This document shows, one piece after another, positions 18,477 through 25,170 of a DNA stretch of 64,000 nt; position 1 is the stretch's first letter, and the number at the start of each line of letters is the position of its first letter. The DNA lies in NCBI RefSeq assembly GCF_900111405.1, contig NZ_FOHJ01000008.1:85805-149804 (forward strand). Direction: 5' to 3'. Below the pieces are notes generated by a model. It was not told where the DNA came from. It saw only the letters and a list, made by a program, of their open reading frames with translations, and searched no databases. This DNA is from Salinibacillus kushneri. GTDB lineage: Bacteria > Bacillota > Bacilli > Bacillales > Alkalibacillaceae. A program made the translations under genes and the position numbers.

Positions 18477-18930
18477 ATGAACGCTCGAAACCATATCTAC
18501 TTGTTTTATTCCAAAGACGAAGCAACTGAAAAGCAACTGCGTCCACTTATTGATATCGCTAAAGAAAAGGGGTTTTCCATTGTAAGTGATTCTAAGGATG
18601 CTAACATTGTGATAAGTGTTGGAGGTGACGGAGCTTTTTTACAAGCTGTTCGTAAAACCGGCTTTCGACAGGATTGTTTATATATGGGATTAAGAACGAT
18701 GCGGAGGCGGGTCTTTATTGTGATTTTGAATTGAATTCCTTTGATAAAATGATTCCTATCATCATGAATGAGGATTTAGAGGTACGAAGATTTCCGATTC
18801 TCAATGTGTCAGTAAACGATAACGAATCACAATTTTTCTGTTTAAACGAATTAAGCATACGCTCATCAATCATTAAATCATTCGTTTTAAATGTATTAAT
18901 CGACAATCAATTCCTTGAAACCTTCCGGGA
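18477..18930 (+). pseudogene. nadK: NAD kinase 2 (NadK/YtdI), frameshifted and truncated by a repeat
   Basis: The ATG at 18477 (AGGGGGATT upstream) opens the family start NHIYLFYSKDEATEKQL and reaches the NAD kinase motif ISVGGDGAFLQAV. Near 18690 the frame shifts by one base (a 1-base deletion would explain it) and continues as GIKNDAEAGLYCDFELNSFD to FFCLNELSIRSSIIKSFVLN and ETFR. There, at about 18930, a repeat sequence begins and the C-terminal half with the remaining catalytic core is gone. A full protein would be about 265 residues. The enzyme makes NADP; another NAD kinase gene elsewhere must supply it if this reading is right. Confidence 0.85.
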
Positions 18931-19040
18931 GAGCGGTATACTGGAGATCCCGCAGACGTATAGCGAGTGGGCTCCCAGACCGCCCGCGGAAAGCGAGCAC
19001 ACTAGAGGAAATCAACATCTATGTTTAACAGAGTCTTTTA
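18931..19040 (+). repeat. Interspersed repeat, family 2, inside nadK
   Basis: It starts where NAD kinase similarity stops. The segment GCGGAAAGCGAGC through TTTAACAGAGTC (18985-19035) reappears, inverted, at 26884-26935 with few changes. Locally G+C-rich compared with its surroundings. Confidence 0.75.
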
Positions 19041-19163
19041 AAACAACAATCTTTTAGACTAAGTAGCTCCGATACCTTGGAGAAAATCTAAAATAACAGG
19101 TGAAATAACATACTAAAACACACTATGTTTATCACCATAAATAACAGTACAAATAACAAACAA

Positions 19164-19240
19164 AAACGCTTGGATTTTTATTTTTTAATCTGTTTACCCA
19201 AAGGGGAGCATATCAATTTTAATGCCCAAGCGTTTATATA
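19164..19240. repeat. Long-loop inverted repeat after the lipoprotein gene
   Basis: AAACGCTTGG at 19164 and CCAAGCGTTT at 19226 form a perfect 10-bp stem with a 52-base loop; T-rich tracts flank both sides. Possibly a terminator for either strand. Confidence 0.5.
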
Positions 19241-19251
19241 TTTTTTTCCTG

Positions 19252-19277
19252 TTAAACTAAAGCACCCGTTAGTTTAA
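19252..19277. repeat. GCACCCG hairpin repeat, copy A
   Basis: TTAAACTAA and TTAGTTTAA form a 9-bp stem around the loop AGCACCCG. One of several hairpins in this island sharing the loop core GCACCC. Confidence 0.7.
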
Positions 19278-19299
19278 TAAGATGGGATAATATACTGTG

Positions 19300-19848
19300 C
19301 TAATTTCCGATAAGCGCTTCGGATAAACCGTTATCAGTGTAAAATTTTAATTCACTAATTTTTCCTTCATCTGAAAAATTAGCTTGACCTTCTACGTCAT
19401 ACACTTTTGTCTCAGTTCCTTGGTACTCTACTTTTGCAGTAAAATCATAGATGTTTTTGTTGGTTTCACTCTGTTCTACTGTAATGTCATTCACTTTCAT
19501 TTGATTTTCAGTTATGTTGTATGAAAGTGCATAAGTTCCTACGTATTCATTGAACATATCTTCTGTAAAGAGAGGTTTATATAGTTCTTCTACATATTTT
19601 TCTAATTCGTTCGGCTCCTCAGTTTTTACTTCCTCACCATCATCTCCAATGTTTTGGACGTTTTCTGGAACTAACAATTCATTTAGTTTTTCGTCAGGTC
19701 CTGTAAAAGTATGTTCTAAAACGGTTTTTAAAGTTGATATGTTTTTGTCTTTAGGTGTGGAATTTGAACCTGTATCGCTAGAGCAAGCTGTTACGAACAA
19801 AAGCGCTACCAAAAGAAATAAAGGCAACATTCGTTTAAAATTTTTCAT
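19300..19848 (-). CDS. Putative lipoprotein, unknown
   Basis: 182 residues. The N-terminus is a lipoprotein signal (basic start, hydrophobic LPLFLLVALLFVTAC with the lipobox VTAC at about residue 22), then a Ser/Thr/Asn linker and an acidic domain with predicted alternating strands. It has no motif I recognise; it resembles small extracytoplasmic proteins with DUF4878/NTF2-like folds, which is only an impression. GGAGGG lies before the ATG. First gene of the island that begins after the broken nadK. Confidence 0.7.
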   Translation of the reverse strand: MKNFKRMLPLFLLVALLFVTACSSDTGSNSTPKDKNISTLKTVLEHTFTGPDEKLNELLVPENVQNIGDDGEEVKTEEPNELEKYVEELYKPLFTEDMFNEYVGTYALSYNITENQMKVNDITVEQSETNKNIYDFTAKVEYQGTETKVYDVEGQANFSDEGKISELKFYTDNGLSEALIGN

Positions 19849-19917
19849 TTACCACCCTCCTTATAATTCATACGAAATAGGGTAATAATTTGTTTCAATT
19901 TTCTGCAAGTAGTTTTC

Positions 19918-19986
19918 TTTCACTAACCTGCTCGTTAGTGAAAAAGCGTATCTTGTTTGTTGTAGATAAGCACCCGTTAGTGAAAG
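19918..19986. repeat. Composite hairpin repeat, copy B
   Basis: TTTCACTAAC pairs with GTTAGTGAAA (loop CTGCTC); next comes GCGTATCT / AGATAAGC with a T/G-rich loop, then CACCC and a further GTTAGTGAAAG able to pair with the first arm. Copy C2 at 21838-21905 has the same order. Confidence 0.8.
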
Positions 19987-20044
19987 AAGCGATATAAAAA
20001 TAAGCTAGAAAAGACATTTTTAAATTACTTAATGTCATTCCTAG

Positions 20045-20320
20045 CTAACGCTGTTGTCTTGAGTGCTTAAAATATTCTATATAACATGTTGTTCGGTTAT
20101 CAGATAGCGAATAGTAAATAATATATTTATCGATAATTATCTTATAACTGCCTTCCCATTCTGGCTTATCTGCTGGGATACTAGTACCAAAAAGCGCAAT
20201 CTTTTCTTCAATCTTTTTTACTAAATTTCTCTTATATTCCTTTGTCTCCTGAAAAGTAAAGTGATGACTTTGAATATTACGAAACCCTCCTAATGCTTGA
20301 TTGGTCCATTTTATAACCAT
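20045..20320 (-). CDS. RelE/ParE-superfamily toxin
   Basis: 91 residues with a RelE/ParE-like layout: N-terminal helix with WTNQALGGFRNIQSH, a middle helix pair (KRNLVKKIEEKI) and a C-terminal strand block (SYKIIIDKYIIYYSLSDNRT, YIEYFKHSRQQR). ParE-type toxins block gyrase, RelE types cleave mRNA; the sequence does not settle which. The ATG directly abuts the stop codon of the upstream antitoxin gene, so the pair is translationally coupled. Confidence 0.78.
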   Translation of the reverse strand: MVIKWTNQALGGFRNIQSHHFTFQETKEYKRNLVKKIEEKIALFGTSIPADKPEWEGSYKIIIDKYIIYYSLSDNRTTCYIEYFKHSRQQR

Positions 20321-20572
20321 TTATATTTCACCTTGATCAATCATCTCTAATACTTCATCAGTTGAATAAACTTTACCATCTAATATATCCTTTTTTGCTT
20401 GAAGTAATTTTTGTTTCAATTCTGGATCAGTGTCAACATCTTCTTGTACTGTAGTTTCTGGCTCTTCGATTAAAGTTAAATGATATTTTCTACCGTCTAT
20501 CTCTATAACTGACTCTCCTTCATGAATAAGACCTTTTATCAGCTCTGCTTCATATCCATCAAGTTTTCTCAT
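20321..20572 (-). CDS. Antitoxin partner of the RelE/ParE-like toxin
   Basis: 83 residues. The N-terminal part (EAELIKGLIHEGESVIEIDG, RKYHLTLIEEPE) looks like a small beta/alpha module, the acidic C-terminus (SKxxLL-like segment ILDGKVYSTDEVLEMIDQGE) is typical of regions that wrap toxins. Order antitoxin first, toxin second is the usual arrangement. No classic ribbon-helix-helix or Phd motif stands out, so autoregulation is uncertain. Confidence 0.72.
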   Translation of the reverse strand: MRKLDGYEAELIKGLIHEGESVIEIDGRKYHLTLIEEPETTVQEDVDTDPELKQKLLQAKKDILDGKVYSTDEVLEMIDQGEI

Positions 20573-20664
20573 ACTCCTATTCTACCTCCATTCCAAAAAC
20601 CTCTAGCCTAATTATACAACAAATTTAACATACACAGAAAGCAACATTTTAGATTGAAAATTAC

Positions 20665-20683
20665 ACTAAAGCACCCCTTTAGT
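20665..20683. repeat. GCACCCG hairpin repeat, copy C
   Basis: ACTAAA and TTTAGT pair around GCACCCC. Followed by GAAGAAG, as in other copies. Confidence 0.55.
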
Positions 20684-20699
20684 TGAAGAAGAAATAACG

Positions 20700-21154
20700 T
20701 TAAATCTTCTTCTCCATTAAAATATCTGTTTCTATGTATCCAAGTTTTTCATATAACCCCCGTGCGATTTGGTTATGACCAAAAACGTGAAGCCCTATAC
20801 TTTTTAAACCTAATTTCTTTGCAACCAGTTCAAGTTCTTTCATTGCTTGTTTCCCATAGCCACGCCCTTGATTACCTTCCCAGATGTTTACATCGCAAAT
20901 AAATCCTTTTTCATTTGACCGTTGAGCAAGCCAAATCATGCCCACTTCTTGGTCTCCATCTCGAATTATGAACAACTTATTATTAACAGTTTTTTCTCCT
21001 TCGGGTAAAAGCTTTTCAAACTCATTGGTCGCCTTACTAATCGATTTTTTTCATTCCAATTTCCAGCTTTAACGTGTTCACCAGCATAGTGTCTAATAGC
21101 ATATTCAAGATACTGTTTAAATTCACTTGAGTTCATTTTATCTAATCTAACCAA
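20700..21154 (-). pseudogene. GNAT acetyltransferase split at an A7 run
   Basis: Two overlapping frames make up one GNAT protein. The first (TTG start at 21154 after AAGGGGGAAAG) gives YLEYAIRHYAGEHVKAGNWN, then the frame breaks near 21045 in a run of seven A. The second frame continues ISKATNEFEKLLPEGEKTVN into the acetyl-CoA site NIWEGNQGRGYGKQAMKELE (Q/R-x-x-G-x-G/A) and GLHVFGHNQIARGLYEKLGY. A one-base change restores about 150 residues. Sequencing error in the homopolymer is as likely as a true mutation. Confidence 0.82.
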
Positions 21155-21335
21155 TTTTCTTTCCCCCTTACGTCATTCGATTTTCTCCACTATTTTTAAC
21201 TTTCTTAAAGTCAACAATGAGAGAAGAGACACAAAAATGTATTTCATTGTAATTTCGTCTTTCAAATCCCCCCCTTTTTGTAAATCACTTTTACAGTAAG
21301 TCCCCCAATAACGCAATAAGATGGTATGACAATCT

Positions 21336-21803
21336 TTAACTTCTTAACAATCGCAACAGTAACAAACCATCAGATGGATGACCGTTATATGCCCCCATCC
21401 ATCTAGGGTAGGTGATAGGGATTATAGTTGCAACGAAATTTAAACAGTTAAATATAGTTGCTCCCCAAAGAAACGAACGCAAATCACCTTGTGGTACTAG
21501 CATTGCTATCAACCCGAATAAAAATATAAGTAATAAAGACATTATTGGTCCACCAGCCAAAGCAGAGGCTCTTTGTCGTTTATTTAATTTTCCTTCCCAA
21601 TCAACGAAACCTATATATGACCAATAAATATGAAAATGAAGTCTTCCTAATCTGATATTTTCTTTATTCTCCTCATTTCTGTTTCCTAAGTAAACATGTG
21701 CATGAGATTCTGAAGTAGAGATAACACCAATCCCATGTCCTATCTCATGCAATAAGGTACAGATTGGGATAACAAAAATATAAAAGAGTAAAAATAATAA
21801 CAT
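21336..21803 (-). CDS. M50-like membrane zinc metalloprotease
   Basis: 155 residues, four membrane segments. The zinc motif LLHEIGHGIG (HExxH) lies in the first segment at about residue 18, and the second M50-type motif NGHPSDG near 139 can supply the third ligand Asp. The protein is short for a site-2 protease and lacks a PDZ domain, like minimal M50 proteins of Bacillaceae. GGAGGGGAG precedes the ATG. The substrate is unknown; the anchored protein encoded 300 bases upstream is one candidate. Confidence 0.75.
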   Translation of the reverse strand: MLLFLLFYIFVIPICTLLHEIGHGIGVISTSESHAHVYLGNRNEENKENIRLGRLHFHIYWSYIGFVDWEGKLNKRQRASALAGGPIMSLLLIFLFGLIAMLVPQGDLRSFLWGATIFNCLNFVATIIPITYPRWMGAYNGHPSDGLLLLRLLRS

Positions 21804-21837
21804 TTTCTCCCCTCCTTTACTTCTTATATTCCTTATT

Positions 21838-21905
21838 AAACTCTACTGCTCGTTAGTTAAAAAGCGTATCTTGTTTGTTGTAGATACGCACCCGTTAGCT
21901 TAACA
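21838..21905. repeat. Composite hairpin repeat, copy C2
   Basis: CTGCTCGTTAGTTAA, then a perfect hairpin GCGTATCT / AGATACGC (loop TGTTTGTTGT), then CACCCGTTAGCTTAA. Same modular order as the copy at 19918. Confidence 0.8.
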
Positions 21906-21918
21906 ACCAAAAAAGTAA

Positions 21919-22014
21919 CTACTTTCTATTTTTAACACTGGAAAATACCGCAAACAAAAATATTATTAAAAATACTATGCCGACTCCTAAGAATAAGTTA
22001 ATTATTCCTTCCAT
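21919..22014 (-). CDS. 31-residue single-pass membrane peptide
   Basis: AGGAGG lies 7 bases before the ATG of a 31-codon frame that starts MEGIINLFLGVGIVFLIIFL and ends SSVKNRK. One hydrophobic helix with a positive C-terminal tail indicates N-out topology. Too short for ordinary gene callers. It sits between the M50-like protease and an anchored extracytoplasmic protein on the same strand, so it may belong with them; family unknown. Confidence 0.62.
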   Translation of the reverse strand: MEGIINLFLGVGIVFLIIFLFAVFSSVKNRK

Positions 22015-22117
22015 AAGGAACCTCCTAACTTGAATTTTTATTGTTAAAAAGTACGCATTACTCTAAGTGAAAAAACTTCACATTTCTTAGACCTAGCTCA
22101 TTAGGTGATATTAAAAT

Positions 22118-22717
22118 TCACATATACTCAATAGTATAGTATATTTTCAAAATCTTCTTTTGAATATCAACGTACTTTTCATAAGCTGTACTGAATTCAG
22201 CGAAGTCACTTATTTGGTAAAATTCAATTTTAAATAGTTCATCAGCAAGATAGTTAAGATCTTTATCAATTTGTTCATCTTCGATTAAATCTGCTGCTTG
22301 TTGTAGAGCAAAAGGTTTATCTGCTACAACCATAATAAGTTCTCCTTGGCTATTATCGTTGTTTTTCTGAAACAAACCTAACAGTTCATCATTACTATAA
22401 GTAAAGAAAGAGTTGAGGTTTTTGTCTTTTGGAATTTTCACTTCTCCTGATGGACTTACTGATTTAGCAGCTCTTTCAATTAGCTCTATTACATTCTCAA
22501 TTGTTTCATCATTGTGTTCATTATTGAAATAGTTTGAATAAATATCTGTATCAATCACTATTTCAACTTCGTTGTACTTTGGTTCTGGTGTAATTTCTTT
22601 TTCATCATTTTTTTCTAAATCAATTGGTTCCTCAATTGATTCCTCATCTGTAATCATATTTATAGCAATTATAAAAACCAAAAATATGAATAGAACAATA
22701 AAAATTTGTTTCTTAAT
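22118..22717 (-). CDS. Membrane-anchored protein of unknown function, probable ATT start
   Basis: The frame contains a fine N-terminal anchor (KKQIFIVLFIFLVFIIAINM) only if translation begins upstream of the first TTG at 22681. In that stretch the only codon near the excellent GGGAGGGG ribosome site is ATT (22717, or 22720), a rare but known initiator. The product would be about 199 residues: membrane anchor, acidic linker, then a soluble domain with VVADKPFALQQAADLIEDEQ. It might be a TPM/pilin-like extracytoplasmic protein, but I do not recognise it. The TTG start would give 187 residues without a ribosome site. Confidence 0.6.
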   Translation of the reverse strand: MKKQIFIVLFIFLVFIIAINMITDEESIEEPIDLEKNDEKEITPEPKYNEVEIVIDTDIYSNYFNNEHNDETIENVIELIERAAKSVSPSGEVKIPKDKNLNSFFTYSNDELLGLFQKNNDNSQGELIMVVADKPFALQQAADLIEDEQIDKDLNYLADELFKIEFYQISDFAEFSTAYEKYVDIQKKILKIYYTIEYM

Positions 22718-23136
22718 AATACCCCTCCCAATGTAATTAACTTGACTGTTAGTTCAAGAGCAATTATATAAAAGAGAGAAATGTGACCTTTTTCATCTGA
22801 TAACCTCTCTATTTTTTTGATTATACAAAGTTTCGAACCTAATTCTTTACTAATTCCAATGATTCCTTGTTCAACTATCCTGCCTCGTTCGTATTATAAG
22901 GTTAGCCAGAAATTACTGGTTGACCTTATCTTATTTGGTCTTATCATTTACATTGTAGCCGGGCTAGAACATCCCTGCCCGTGGGAGATAGATCCCGTCA
23001 ACTAAACTGTTCGCCCCCTACTTGTAGAAACATGATTGAGGCTGGTTGGGACTAAGATCCCATATAACAAGCGAAGCTGTGATACTACAAGAAGGTTAGG
23101 GGGTACCGGCAAATACTTCTTAGGAGGAGATAAGCA
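22718..23136. other. Intergenic stretch with repeat fragments and IS110 left flank
   Basis: 22737-22760 and 22866-22900 carry degraded pieces of the GTTAGTT hairpin family. From about 22960 the sequence is G+C-richer and leads into the IS110-type transposase start, typical of that element's left end. Confidence 0.5.
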
Positions 23137-23407
23137 ATGAATCCAGTAGTAGGTCTGGATATAGCTAAAGGAGAAAGTCAGATTCAAGGTTTTCTAGATA
23201 AGAAGAAGCCTTATAAAACTAGTTTTAAAGTACCGCATACCTTGGATGGCTAGAGATATTGCTTCACTGTTAATCGAGATTGAAAATAATACTGAAGTAC
23301 GACCTCCTGTCGTACTAGAATCAACCTGGCATTATCAAGCACCAGTTGTTCAATTCTTAGATAAAAAGGGTTCCTTAACCATTTTGTTTCTTCACAATTA
23401 CACATAA
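22960..23407 (+). mobile_element. IS110-family element remnant
   Basis: Left-flanking region plus broken transposase start. The right end is gone; the neighbouring methyltransferase gene ends only 5 bases away. Confidence 0.7.
23137..23407 (+). pseudogene. IS110-family transposase, N-terminal remnant
   Basis: AGGAGGAG precedes ATG and the start NPVVGLDIAKGESQIQGFLD has the IS110 DEDD-type first aspartate (GLDIAK). The frame hits TAG at 23250; the next frame continues ARDIASLLIEIENNTEVRPP, VVLESTWHYQAPVVQFLDKK before it ends. A complete transposase has about 400 residues, so this is a decayed fragment, lacking the rest of the catalytic domain and the serine motif. Confidence 0.88.
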
Positions 23408-23411
23408 AAAC

Positions 23412-24179
23412 CTAACCTTTTTTCTCACAAATAATAGAGAACATTCGGTGAGGTATTTCCAATTTTTCTCCTGAAAATTTACTTTTTAAAATTTTATCTA
23501 ACTCATTATCGAATTGCAGTATTTCTTCCTTAGACAAACTTCCACCTATTTCTGTCGAAGTTCTCATTCGACCTCTCCATTCCTCGTGGGTAAAGGTAAT
23601 TAATATATCGAATGTAAAGGTTTCGATATTCGAAAAACCGACTTCGTAAATCTCCTCTATCCATTCTGGATAAAAGCCAAAATTACTTTGCCCTTTAAAC
23701 TTACCATTATATTTAGAAACAAGTTTTTCTGTTTCAGATACTATATTATTCCCAATGGGAAGTTGGTCAAATTGAGCTATAATAAATTTCCCGCTATCTT
23801 TTAAAACTCGTAAGGCTTCGCTGCTTGCTATTTCCGTAGGTAAGACCTTCCAACAATGAACCGCTGTAATGACATCAAATGTTTCATTGTTAAAAGGTAA
23901 TTTTGTAACATCACCAAGTACGTAATCAATTTTTAATCTCTGGTTGTTCCTTTTTTCTGCCTCATTTAAAAGCTCTAATGAATTATCCAATCCAGTAACA
24001 TAGCACCCTTCGTTTGCTAAATCGGTAGCTACCAAACCATTAGAAGTAGCAATATCTAATACCTTTTGATTTTGAAGAGCTACCCCGAATTCTTCCTGCA
24101 ATTTTTTATAAAACTTTATTGGATATCCACCACGGTATTTGCTAAATTCTTTAGCAACATTACTGAATAAATTCCCCAT
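23412..24179 (-). CDS. Class I SAM-dependent methyltransferase
   Basis: 255 residues of Methyltransf_11 type. Motif I is KVLDIATSNGLVATDLA (residues about 39-55), the acidic strand end is GLDNSLELLNEAE, and YVLGDVTKLPFNNETFDVIT is motif II. ALRVLKDSGKFIIAQFDQLP follows as usual. Small molecules are the likely substrates. AAAGGAAG precedes the ATG. The neighbouring downstream side is the IS110 scar and the upstream side a hairpin repeat, so the gene is probably a cargo gene of the island. Confidence 0.85.
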   Translation of the reverse strand: MGNLFSNVAKEFSKYRGGYPIKFYKKLQEEFGVALQNQKVLDIATSNGLVATDLANEGCYVTGLDNSLELLNEAEKRNNQRLKIDYVLGDVTKLPFNNETFDVITAVHCWKVLPTEIASSEALRVLKDSGKFIIAQFDQLPIGNNIVSETEKLVSKYNGKFKGQSNFGFYPEWIEEIYEVGFSNIETFTFDILITFTHEEWRGRMRTSTEIGGSLSKEEILQFDNELDKILKSKFSGEKLEIPHRMFSIICEKKG

Positions 24180-24209
24180 TAAAATCTTCCTTTGCCAATT
24201 TTTTTATTT

Positions 24210-24302
24210 AGTTCAACAAGTAATCCTTATTGAAGGATACTGCCTCGTTACTTCAACAGGAGGAGCTACTTGTTCCACTAAAGCCCCCGTTAATGAAAGA
24301 AG
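24210..24302. repeat. Hairpin repeat, diverged copy with AAAGCCCCCGTT core
   Basis: GTTCAACAAGTAATCC and later CCTCGTTACTTC, GGAGGAGCTACTTG, then CACTAAAGCCCCCGTTAATGA. The last part matches the core of copies A to C2; the stem has two mismatches. Confidence 0.55.
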
Positions 24303-24307
24303 ATTAT

Positions 24308-24745
24308 TTATAATGAAATACTCATAGTAATTGTCCTGTTTTTAAAGCCCAGACTTTCATATATCTTAATTGCTTGATTTCCATCAAATACGCTTAAACG
24401 AATTTCGGAGTATCCTTCTTGTTTCAATTGTTCAACACCTGTTTTAATCAATTGTTTTGAAATACCTTTACCTCTGTATTCCTCTAAAACAAATAATTCA
24501 TAAATAAATCCGAGTGCCTTACCTGAAAACTGGTCTTTGCTTCCTCCTATAAGAATCCAACCCGTTAGTACACTGTTTTCAGTTGAAATTAAATAATAAC
24601 TCCCCTTCTTCAAAAGAGGTTCTACCAGTTGTTTTGCTTTTTCAATCGTTGGTTCTGCTTCACCTAAAGTTCCCTCAAATATCGCTTGTGGAGAAAGTGC
24701 TATTATCTTTTCAATTTCTACCTCATTTGGTTTTCTTATGTCCAT
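24308..24745 (-). CDS. GNAT family N-acetyltransferase
   Basis: 145 residues. The acetyl-CoA loop is FVLEEYRGKGISKQLIKTGV (R-G-K-G-I, Q/R-x-x-G-x-G/A) and NQAIKIYESLGFKNRTITMS is the C-terminal signature. Substrate unknown. It is a second, intact GNAT gene in this island, separate from the split one at 20.7 kb. No partner gene on its strand. Confidence 0.87.
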   Translation of the reverse strand: MDIRKPNEVEIEKIIALSPQAIFEGTLGEAEPTIEKAKQLVEPLLKKGSYYLISTENSVLTGWILIGGSKDQFSGKALGFIYELFVLEEYRGKGISKQLIKTGVEQLKQEGYSEIRLSVFDGNQAIKIYESLGFKNRTITMSISL

Positions 24746-25045
24746 TTCTCAACTCAACCCTTCCAATAACTTTTAGAATATTACACATATATTCAATACA
24801 CTTTTATGTAAATATGGGATTCCTTTTTCAACATTATGCTTCGGTAGTTTAAGTATGTTCTTTCACAAACTCTACATTTATTTTAACATAAATTAACAAT
24901 TACCCTCTTGGTTAAAAAATCAGCATCGCAAATAACATTCAAATTTACATAGGAAATAGCACATTGACAACAGCTATTGACATTATGCTATTAGGGTTGC
25001 GCTGTTGTATGCTAATTAAAGTGTTAATATCCAATAAACATTGAT
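24746..25045. other. Intergenic region without recognised gene
   Basis: A/T-rich. TTGACA at about 24964 and some direct repeats of the word AGCACATTGACA/AGCTATTGACA are seen, but no convincing ORF or RNA. Confidence 0.5.
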
Positions 25046-25051
25046 AGATAA

Positions 25052-25095
25052 GGAAAAAATAACAGACCAAATCATATGCGACTTGGTCTGTTATT
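25052..25095 (-). terminator. Terminator downstream of ytcJ
   Basis: AATAACAGACCAA pairs perfectly with TTGGTCTGTTATT; on the reverse strand TTTTTTCC follows. Confidence 0.85.
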
Positions 25096-25170
25096 GAGTA
25101 TGCTATTTCGTATGTTTTTCCACCGAAACGGAACTACTTCCTTTTAGACAACAGCCTTTTTATTTTTCTT

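Noticed and set aside
18674..19057. Second nadK frame as a separate gene
   Set aside because: It continues NAD kinase similarity from the first frame and then reads into a repeat, so it is part of one broken gene.
22817..23005. Forward ORF of 62 codons
   Set aside because: It lies in repeat fragments and the IS110 flank, has no ribosome site and no protein-like pattern.
22940..23136. tRNA or rRNA gene in the G+C-richer stretch
   Set aside because: No cloverleaf or rRNA signature; the stretch leads directly into an IS110-type transposase start.
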